The notes beneath the pieces are model-generated. The model searched no databases, had not been told where the DNA came from, and saw nothing but the letters and a program-made list of their open reading frames with translations. Below are positions 1 through 4,782 of a stretch of DNA of 8,989 bases, one piece after another. This DNA is from Candidatus Krumholzibacteriia bacterium (GTDB lineage Bacteria > Krumholzibacteriota > Krumholzibacteriia > LZORAL124-64-63): positions 1 through 8,989 of the forward strand of contig JAUUYW010000118.1 of assembly GCA_030590265.1 (NCBI GenBank), given 5' to 3'. Numbering within the stretch: the stretch's first letter is position 1; the number at the start of each line of letters is the position of its first letter. The translations under genes were made by a program, and so were the position numbers.

Positions 1-982
1 ATAGCTTTTCCAGGCTTTCGTAAATACTCTCGCGCACGTTGTACAGGTACCAGTAATTGGTCAACGCCCCGATATCCACCAGGTTGGCGCAAACACAAAC
101 CAGGTGATCGATGATCCGGCCCAACTCACTGACGATGACCCGGATGGCCTGAGCCCGCGGAGTGATCTCCACCCCCAACAACTTTTCCACCGCCGAGGCA
201 TAGATGCTGTTGTTGGTCATGGCAGAACAGTAGTTCAACCGATCGGTGTAAGGCATGACCTGGGCCCAGGTATGATCCTCGGCCTCTTTTTCGAAGCAGC
301 GATGGATATACCCGATCTCGGTTTTGCTTTCGAGGATGGTTTCGCCGTCGAGCAGAACCTCCACCCGCAGGGCTCCATGCATGGCCGGATGGCTCGGTCC
401 AAGGTTCACCGTCAACAAATCACTGGGGTAGACTTCATCCACAACGCCGCCCAGTTCGGTGCTCAGATCATTGGCCCGTCGGGCCGCCTGCTCCACACTT
501 TCATCGGTGAACAGCTTCTCAGGAACCTTGCATTCCTGCCCTCGCTCAATAGGATAATCTTTGCGCAGGGCATGGCCTTCAAACTGGTGATGGGTCAGAA
601 TCCGGCGCAAATCGGGGTGCCCGCTGAAAGGAACGCCAAACAAGTCATAAACTTCGCGCTCATGCCAATCAGCCGACCTGTAAACACTGGAGACAGTAGG
701 AATTGCACAGCCATCCTCAACATCTACCTTAACAACCAGCCGCTGATTGTTTTTCCAAGAACGCATGAGATAATTGACTTCGAAACGCTTGTCGCGGTCC
801 GGATAGTCCACACCCACCACATCGGAGAGTTGCTCGCAACCCTCCTTGTCCCGTAAGTGGGTCAATACACCGACAACCTTGTCCGCTGCCACGGTGATGG
901 TTTCGTCCCCATGCATGCCACCGGCAGAGAGGATGTCCGCACCAAATTCCTGCTGCAGTCTTTCGACCAGCTTCTGGCTCAT
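1..982 (-). CDS. nuoCD: NuoCD: fused NADH:quinone oxidoreductase subunits C and D (3' end outside window)
   Basis: Fused C and D subunits of complex I, part of the peripheral arm that brings electrons to the quinone pocket. The frame stays open from the ATG at 982-980 to the window edge, giving 327 residues; roughly the last 250 or more of the NuoD part are missing. Residues about 1-150 are the NuoC (30 kDa) domain, with the signature SADWHEREVYDLFG near 103-116 and HPDLRRIL near 122-129. After a linker, NuoD (49 kDa) begins near 188 with NLGPSHPAMHG (193-203). Its histidines line the quinone site in the family, and Y251 in DRLNY matches the quinone-binding tyrosine. No stop or restart lies between the domains, so this is one polypeptide, as in E. 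coli. The start has GAGGA (plus-strand 991-995) 8 bases ahead. It follows nuoB by 53 bases. The family assignment is secure. Confidence 0.97.
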   Translation of the reverse strand, partial: MSQKLVERLQQEFGADILSAGGMHGDETITVAADKVVGVLTHLRDKEGCEQLSDVVGVDYPDRDKRFEVNYLMRSWKNNQRLVVKVDVEDGCAIPTVSSVYRSADWHEREVYDLFGVPFSGHPDLRRILTHHQFEGHALRKDYPIERGQECKVPEKLFTDESVEQAARRANDLSTELGGVVDEVYPSDLLTVNLGPSHPAMHGALRVEVLLDGETILESKTEIGYIHRCFEKEAEDHTWAQVMPYTDRLNYCSAMTNNSIYASAVEKLLGVEITPRAQAIRVIVSELGRIIDHLVCVCANLVDIGALTNYWYLYNVRESIYESLEKL

Positions 983-990
983 CTTTTCCG

Positions 991-995
991 TCCTC
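991..995 (-). promoter_or_regulatory. Ribosome binding site of nuoCD
   Basis: GAGGA on the minus strand, 8 bases before the ATG at 982-980. It lies in the 53-base nuoB-nuoCD gap and fixes the start of the fusion protein. Confidence 0.7.
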
Positions 996-1035
996 AAACA
1001 AAACCGAAGGCGGTTTCGTCAATCTGAAGAAAAAT

Positions 1036-1545
1036 CTATCCTGTTTCGACACGCCCAGAGTGCCGGGCGGAAGCCGTTTGGAACCCTTCCTTTTCAACCT
1101 TTTCCTGAATCTGGGTCAGGGCAAACATCAGGTTTTCAGGAGTGGGCGGGCATCCGGCCACATAAACATCCACCGGGATGACATGATCGGCGCCCTGCAG
1201 GGTGCTGTAGTTGTTATAAAACCCACCACTGCTGGCACACGCACCCATGGCAATGACCCACTTGGGTTCGGCCATTTGCTCGTAAATCGTCTTCAGGATA
1301 GGTGCCTGTTTGTAGCTGATGGTGCCGGCGATGATCATCAGATCACTTTGCCGTGGCGAAAAACGCACCAATTCAGCTCCAAAACGGCTGATATCGTTGT
1401 AGGACGATACGGTGCTCATGAATTCGATAGCGCAGCAGGCCACCCCAAACGGGAGCGGCCATAAGCTGTATTTTCGTCCCCAGTTGACTGCCTGACGCAG
1501 CCTTGTGGTGATGAAATTGCTGGGGCTTTCGAGGTCTACTGCCAT
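1036..1545 (-). CDS. nuoB: NuoB: complex I subunit B, carries iron-sulfur cluster N2
   Basis: Subunit B (PSST/20 kDa family) of NADH:quinone oxidoreductase, 169 residues and a normal length. It holds the last [4Fe-4S] cluster, N2, which passes electrons to quinone at the interface with NuoD and the membrane arm. The four expected cysteine ligands are present: C37 and C38 in FGVACCAIEF, C103 in MGACASSGG, and C132 in VAGCPPTPE. The GTISYKQAP stretch near 74-82 matches the conserved GT-(V/I)-(T/S)-YK loop. The ATG at 1545-1543 overlaps the 3' end of nuoA by 10 bases and has an AAAGGTGG-type ribosome site 6 bases ahead, inside nuoA, so translational coupling is likely. The C-terminal 15 or so residues are polar and probably flexible. 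The assignment is secure. Confidence 0.98.
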   Translation of the reverse strand: MAVDLESPSNFITTRLRQAVNWGRKYSLWPLPFGVACCAIEFMSTVSSYNDISRFGAELVRFSPRQSDLMIIAGTISYKQAPILKTIYEQMAEPKWVIAMGACASSGGFYNNYSTLQGADHVIPVDVYVAGCPPTPENLMFALTQIQEKVEKEGFQTASARHSGRVETG

Positions 1546-1907
1546 TCGAGCCCACCTTTCTTCCAGATGTAGACAAATCCAACCAGAAGCACAGCCAGAA
1601 AGGCACCCATCTCACCCAGGGCGAAAGCAGCCTGTCCATCAGCTACCAACTGATTGAACATCAGCACCCAGGGATAGAGGAAAACGGCTTCCAAATCGAA
1701 AAGGAGGAAAAAGAGCGCCACCAGAAAAAACCGTACAAAGAAACGGATCTGGGTGGAGCCGCGCACCGGAATACCACACTCGTAGGTGGAGTTTTTGACG
1801 GCGGAGGGTTTTTTGGGTCCCAGCCAAAAACTAAGGCCCAGAAAAAGGGCCGAAAAGGCAATGGCCACCGCCAAAACAAGAATCACCGGCATGAATTGCT
1901 CGAACAT
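1536..1907 (-). CDS. nuoA: NuoA: complex I membrane subunit A
   Basis: Small membrane subunit (ND3 family) of complex I, 123 residues and a typical length. Three hydrophobic helices are visible at about 7-29, 59-82 and 98-115. The first loop carries the family marker YECG with C44, the cysteine exposed in the quinone-gating loop of ND3. The second helix contains the conserved acidic FDLE (70-73). It is the first gene of the nuo cluster here. The ATG at 1907-1905 is preceded by AGGGAG with a 5-base spacer, and the TAG stop overlaps the nuoB start. The gene order A-B-CD is that of canonical 14-subunit-type nuo operons, so further nuo genes should lie to the left. A candidate promoter lies about 90 bases upstream. 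Confidence 0.97.
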   Translation of the reverse strand: MFEQFMPVILVLAVAIAFSALFLGLSFWLGPKKPSAVKNSTYECGIPVRGSTQIRFFVRFFLVALFFLLFDLEAVFLYPWVLMFNQLVADGQAAFALGEMGAFLAVLLVGFVYIWKKGGLEWQ

Positions 1908-1962
1908 GAAGACTCCCTGGGGGGATTCGAAGCATCCTCGGTCCAGCCATCTGAAAATGCAC

Positions 1963-1973
1963 CTGCATTGCAG
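1963..1973. repeat. 11-base palindrome in the nuoA leader
   Basis: CTGCA-T-TGCAG is a perfect 5+5 palindrome around one base. It falls just downstream of the predicted nuo transcription start. It could be an operator half-site pair or chance; only the symmetry is observed. Confidence 0.3.
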
Positions 1974-1997
1974 CGGAACCGGATTGAATTTGTTGCA

Positions 1998-2025
1998 AAA
2001 ATAACAGTCACTGCCAACCTGTCAA
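1998..2025 (-). promoter_or_regulatory. Candidate sigma70-type promoter for the nuo operon
   Basis: Read on the minus strand, a perfect -35 box TTGACA (2025-2020) is followed after 16 bases by TATTTT (2003-1998), which matches the -10 consensus at 4 of 6 positions. A start near 1991 would leave a leader of about 84 bases before the nuoA ATG. The position fits an operon that has no gene immediately upstream on its strand. The promoter is inferred from consensus only. Confidence 0.5.
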
Positions 2026-2059
2026 CAACCTTATTGATAGAGTCGGAAACACGGCACTA

Positions 2060-2078
2060 ATGGCTGTTTTCTGGCCAT
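2060..2078. repeat. Inverted repeat midway between the two divergent promoters
   Basis: ATGGC (2060-2064) and GCCAT (2074-2078) form a 5-base inverted repeat around a 9-base spacer. It is about 35 bases upstream of the nuo -35 box and 22 upstream of the TPR -35 box, where a shared regulator could bind. The arms are short enough that chance is a real alternative. Confidence 0.25.
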
Positions 2079-2099
2079 GAGAAGCAAAGTGAGCCTGTG

Positions 2100-2128
2100 T
2101 TGACAGAGTGTCTCCTAGTGGGTATCAA
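2100..2128 (+). promoter_or_regulatory. Candidate sigma70-type promoter for the TPR/PabC-like operon
   Basis: A perfect TTGACA (2100-2105), a 17-base spacer and TATCAA (2123-2128, 4 of 6 matches to TATAAT) form a well-spaced sigma70-like promoter. The start would be near 2135, giving a leader of about 165 bases before the ATG at 2300. A weaker alternative pair lies downstream: TTGGTC at 2155-2160 and TAATTT at 2178-2183. The call rests on consensus only. Confidence 0.5.
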
Positions 2129-2250
2129 GGAGATTAGACGGTCATATCAGCCATTTGGTCAAAATTTCGTCCAGAATTAATTTATGGGATCGCACCTGGG
2201 TTCACGGCACAATGGTTGCGTACAAATATTGAACTGACAAGCCAGGCAGA

Positions 2251-2271
2251 GGGGAATTTTTGAGATTCCCC
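2251..2271 (+). promoter_or_regulatory. Hairpin in the TPR-gene leader, just ahead of the ribosome site
   Basis: GGGGAAT (2251-2257) and ATTCCCC (2265-2271) are perfect 7-base inverted arms around a 7-base loop. The structure ends 16 bases before the AAGGAG ribosome site of the TPR gene. It could be an RNA hairpin affecting translation or mRNA stability, or a DNA operator. No T-run follows, so it is not an intrinsic terminator. Confidence 0.4.
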
Positions 2272-2287
2272 ATGCTTTCACCAATCC

Positions 2288-2293
2288 AAGGAG
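2288..2293 (+). promoter_or_regulatory. Ribosome binding site of the TPR gene
   Basis: AAGGAG, a near-perfect Shine-Dalgarno sequence, 6 bases before the ATG at 2300. It decides this start over the in-frame ATG at 2360 (residue 21). Confidence 0.75.
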
Positions 2294-2299
2294 TGGACT

Positions 2300-3031
2300 A
2301 TGGCCGCCGCCACCAAGTCAAACCAAGCAATCCGGAAAACAACCCCCACAACCCAGGACATGACATCTTTGGTCCAACAGGGACGAAACGCCCTGGATGA
2401 AGGTGACCTTATGGCAGCCCTGCAAAAGTTCGAAGAGGTTGTTGCTGCTTTTCCGGATCGTCCCGAAGGCCACAACAACCTTGGGGCCATGTATTCGGCC
2501 CTTGGTGAAAATGAAAAGGCCGAAGAGTGCTTCGACCAGGTCATCAACATTTTGCCCAACAATGCGGATGTCCATTACAACCGCGGAGTTGTGCGCAGCC
2601 GACAGGAAAAATTCGACACCGCACGTGAAGATTTTCTGGTGGTCCTGGCAACCACACCTGGAGATGCCGGCACATTGAACAATTTGGGTGTCATGGATTT
2701 CATGCAGGGCCATTTGGCCAGTGCCCGCAAATACTTCCAACAAGCTATTCAATCCGACCCTACATACACCAATGCTCTGTTGAATTTGGTGGATGTGGAA
2801 CACGGTGATGGCAACAGCTCCATGGCCGTGGCCCTGTGCGAAGAATTTCTGACCCACAACAGCGTCATAGAGGTGCGCCGCAAGTTGCTGGATTTGCTCA
2901 GCAGCGGCTGCCGCGATGCCATCGACAAGGCCAGCAGAGTAGCAGAAACACTCATTGGTACGGACGGGGACAACAACCAGACCCGCACCGAGTTGGGGCG
3001 GTTGGTTCAGGCCCGGTCTGCTTTGGCCTAA
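2300..3031 (+). CDS. TPR-repeat protein, about five tandem repeats
   Basis: A 243-residue soluble protein made mainly of tetratricopeptide repeats, which act as scaffolds for protein-protein contact. Repeats with the 34-residue period are visible at about 22-55, 56-89, 90-123 and 124-157, with a degenerate one at 158-190. Each shows the usual small and aromatic positions (NNLGAMYSALGENEKAEECF, VHYNRGVVRS, NNLGVMDFMQGHLASARKYF). The first 20 residues are polar, rich in Thr, Lys and Gln. There is no signal peptide or membrane helix, so the cytoplasm is likely. The last 50 or so residues look helical but are not a clear TPR. It is the first gene of a probable two-gene unit; the class-IV PLP enzyme starts 55 bases after its TAA. 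No catalytic domain is seen. The fold is clear but the partner and role are unknown. Confidence 0.9.
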   Translation: MAAATKSNQAIRKTTPTTQDMTSLVQQGRNALDEGDLMAALQKFEEVVAAFPDRPEGHNNLGAMYSALGENEKAEECFDQVINILPNNADVHYNRGVVRSRQEKFDTAREDFLVVLATTPGDAGTLNNLGVMDFMQGHLASARKYFQQAIQSDPTYTNALLNLVDVEHGDGNSSMAVALCEEFLTHNSVIEVRRKLLDLLSSGCRDAIDKASRVAETLIGTDGDNNQTRTELGRLVQARSALA

Positions 3032-3086
3032 CGGACCAGCCAGTTCGGCCTTGTGTGGGCCCGAGCATTGTGGGATTCTCTGCCCC

Positions 3087-3950
3087 ATGATTGTTTATCT
3101 GAACGGCAATTTTGTGGATGCCCACCAGGCGAGCATTTCCATATGGGATGCCGGTTTTCTCTATGGAGAAGGCCTTTTTACAACCCTGCGCCTTAATAAC
3201 GGGATTGGGCCAGATCTGGAAAGCCACTGGAAGAGATTGGCTGCCCAAGCTGCAGAGCTGGCTATTCCCTTTTCCCCTTCACTCAATGAAACCCAACTCA
3301 TAGTTGCCAATTTGGTTCAAAAGAATCAGTTGGAAAAATGTGCCTCCCGGTTGCGCATCACCCTCACCCGCGGTGGTGAAATGGATTATCCCTTACCCAT
3401 TTCCACATCCAGGGAGCACGCCTCCACACTTCTGTTGACCCTCACTCCCTTGCCCAATGGTTTCGATGACGAGTTGGCCGATGGGATCAAAGTCATCACC
3501 CTGGGTTCGGACTATGCCCGCCACTGCCGGCCTGATCTCAAATCCCTCAATTTTCTGCCATCGCTGCTGGCCTTGCGAGAAGCCCGCCACCGGCAGTGCC
3601 AGGAAGCCATCATGCTTGATGAGGAAGGCCTCATCACCGAAGCGGCCCTGAGCAGTGTCTTTGTTATCCGGTCATCAATAATTTTTACACCAAGAAATAA
3701 TGGTCGCATTCTGGCCGGATGCACCCGAAAAATTATTCTGGATTTGACCAGTGAAAACGGACTGACCTGCCGGGAAGAGGACCTTGCCCGGAAAGACCTT
3801 GAGACCGCCCAGGAAGTTTTTCTGTGCAACAGCATAAGAGGGATTGTCCCGGTGATCAGCATTGATGATCAACCAGTAGGCCAACAATTGCCAGGACCAG
3901 TCACCATGCAGATTCGGCGCTTGTATAACCAGGCCATGCACTCGGCCTAG
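3087..3950 (+). CDS. pabC: Class-IV PLP-dependent enzyme, probably 4-amino-4-deoxychorismate lyase (PabC-like)
   Basis: A 287-residue cytoplasmic fold-type IV PLP enzyme. If PabC, it splits aminodeoxychorismate into 4-aminobenzoate and pyruvate for folate synthesis. The family order is clear: MIVYLNG start, DAGFLYGEGLFTTLR (21-35), the PLP lysine K152 in DLKSLNFLPS, the cofactor-nitrogen acid E185 in LITEAALSSVF, GCTRKIILDL (211-220), and LCNSIRGIVPV (246-256). The last motif resembles the TNS-x(3)-I-x-P of PabC proteins more than the TGTAAEV of branched-chain aminotransferases, which is why lyase is favoured. A D-amino-acid or branched-chain aminotransferase remains possible. The ATG at 3087 matches the family's N-terminus. 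The same frame is open back to an ATG at 2955, but that would overlap the TPR gene and add unrelated residues. No strong ribosome site is seen, so translation may depend on the upstream gene. No pabA or pabB is in view. Confidence 0.85.
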   Translation: MIVYLNGNFVDAHQASISIWDAGFLYGEGLFTTLRLNNGIGPDLESHWKRLAAQAAELAIPFSPSLNETQLIVANLVQKNQLEKCASRLRITLTRGGEMDYPLPISTSREHASTLLLTLTPLPNGFDDELADGIKVITLGSDYARHCRPDLKSLNFLPSLLALREARHRQCQEAIMLDEEGLITEAALSSVFVIRSSIIFTPRNNGRILAGCTRKIILDLTSENGLTCREEDLARKDLETAQEVFLCNSIRGIVPVISIDDQPVGQQLPGPVTMQIRRLYNQAMHSA

Positions 3951-3970
3951 TGGTTGGTCTAACCGTCAAA

Positions 3971-4008
3971 AAAAAGACGCCGCCCCATGACAGGGTCGAC
4001 GTCTTTTT
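3971..4008. terminator. Bidirectional intrinsic terminator between convergent genes
   Basis: AAAAAGACG (3971-3979) pairs perfectly with CGTCTTTTT (4000-4008). Inside, CG/CG and CCC/GGG pairs continue the stem across single mismatches to a loop around 3987-3992. The A-run on the left arm and the T-run on the right arm let it work on both strands: for the plus-strand TPR/PabC-like pair ending at 3950 and the minus-strand NYN gene ending at 4023. On the minus strand the T-run is 8 bases. Confidence 0.9.
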
Positions 4009-4022
4009 ATTATCATCCCGAA

Positions 4023-4637
4023 TTAAAAATCGAAGCTGGTATCCTGAACCTTGAACGAGTTGAAGTCGTCGTTGTCGGCAGGCGGCAGTTCGTTTTTGAT
4101 TTCGCGGGGTGGCGGAGGACTGCCGGCCAGAGCAACTTCATCCTTCATGGATGCCAGGTCGGTGTAGCGGTCAGCAGTGGCAATCAGATCGGTGCTGGTC
4201 ATCTCGCGGAGGGCACAGATTTCCACATGCAAACCACGACGACCAAGGGCATCGACCAAAGGGCGGAAATCGCCATCACCGGTGCAGAGAATAATCGAGT
4301 CAAGCTTGGGAGAAAGTTCCAGGGCATCAATGGCCAGTTCCATGTCCAGACTGCTGCGCACGCTGCGGCCGTTCTGTTCCATTTCATTGAAACTCTTGAT
4401 CTCCTTGATGACCACCTTGAAACCATTCAGCCGCAGGAAGTTGATGAAATCAATTTTACCTTCTGATTGACTGCTCACGGCAGTATAAAAATAGGAGCGC
4501 ACCAGGCGACGGGGACCCGCCAGTTTTCTGCAAAGCTTTAGATAGTCCAAGCGCATATTCAAATGCTTGGCACTGTAATGGATGTTTTCACCATCGATGA
4601 AAATGGCTACACGATCATGGGGACTAGGGGTGTACAT
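4023..4637 (-). CDS. NYN-domain (LabA/DUF88-like, PIN-fold) protein, putative ribonuclease
   Basis: A 204-residue soluble protein of the NYN/LabA (DUF88) family, a PIN-like nuclease fold whose characterised relatives act on RNA. The fold's acidic landmarks are present in order: D15 and N18 in VAIFIDGENIHYSA, D98 with D104 in SSLDMELAIDALEL, and D121 and D123 in LCTGDGDFRPLVDALGRRG. These would form a metal-dependent active site, so it looks catalytically intact. The conserved domain ends near residue 165. The remaining 40 or so residues are proline-rich then acidic (SPPPP at 173-177, ADNDD at 187-191) and probably disordered. The ATG at 4637-4635 has AAAGGTGA ahead with about 7 bases spacing. 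It lies 145 bases downstream of the RND operon on the same strand and ends against the bidirectional terminator. The RNA target is unknown. Confidence 0.9.
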   Translation of the reverse strand: MYTPSPHDRVAIFIDGENIHYSAKHLNMRLDYLKLCRKLAGPRRLVRSYFYTAVSSQSEGKIDFINFLRLNGFKVVIKEIKSFNEMEQNGRSVRSSLDMELAIDALELSPKLDSIILCTGDGDFRPLVDALGRRGLHVEICALREMTSTDLIATADRYTDLASMKDEVALAGSPPPPREIKNELPPADNDDFNSFKVQDTSFDF

Positions 4638-4667
4638 TTTCGCATCACCTTTATTAACATGACATCG

Positions 4668-4686
4668 GGCCGGTGAGCCGGCCGGC
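4668..4686. repeat. GC-rich inverted repeat between the RND operon and the NYN gene
   Basis: GGCCGG (4668-4673) and CCGGCC (4678-4683) pair perfectly around a TGAG loop. A nested self-palindrome GCCGGCCGGC covers 4677-4686. In transcripts from the RND operon it could form a strong hairpin about 100 bases after the stop. No run of T follows, so an intrinsic terminator is doubtful; it may stabilise the mRNA 3' end or be a remnant. Confidence 0.4.
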
Positions 4687-4708
4687 TAGGCGAGTGATCA
4701 GGATAGAC

Positions 4709-4718
4709 AAAACGTTTT
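4709..4718. repeat. 10-base palindrome AAAACGTTTT
   Basis: A perfect palindrome in the 145-base gap between the RND operon and the NYN gene. It could be an operator for the NYN gene, but no convincing promoter boxes flank it. Chance occurrence is possible. Confidence 0.2.
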
Positions 4719-4782
4719 AGATACGCTCGGCACTCCATTTGTTATCGGAATGATAGAACTACACATCAATCTGCGCAATGAA

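Larger units (their letters stand above)
1908..2299. other. Divergent intergenic control region between nuoA and the TPR gene
   Basis: This 392-base stretch has no supportable gene. It separates the left-facing nuo operon from the right-facing TPR operon. It holds two outward-facing sigma70-like promoters whose -35 boxes lie about 75 bases apart (2020-2025 minus, 2100-2105 plus). It also holds a small inverted repeat between them (2060-2078), a short palindrome in the nuo leader (1963-1973), and a hairpin in the TPR leader (2251-2271). It is more AT-rich than the flanking genes. The regulator, if any, is unknown. Confidence 0.6.

Noticed and set aside
104..856. Long plus-strand open frame of 250 codons opposite nuoCD
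   Set aside because: It is antisense to a clear NuoC/NuoD reading frame with family motifs; the translation has no recognisable domain and no ribosome site.
2060..2080. Six-codon open frame ATG...TGA in the divergent region, a possible leader peptide
   Set aside because: It has no ribosome site, lies upstream of the predicted TPR promoter and has no residue bias that would suggest attenuation.
2955..3086. Earlier in-frame ATG for the PabC-like gene
   Set aside because: It would overlap the TPR gene by 77 bases and add 44 residues absent from the family; MIVYLNG at 3087 is the usual N-terminus.
2318..3088. Minus-strand open frame of 256 codons
   Set aside because: It lies wholly opposite the TPR gene, whose 34-residue repeat period proves the plus frame is coding.
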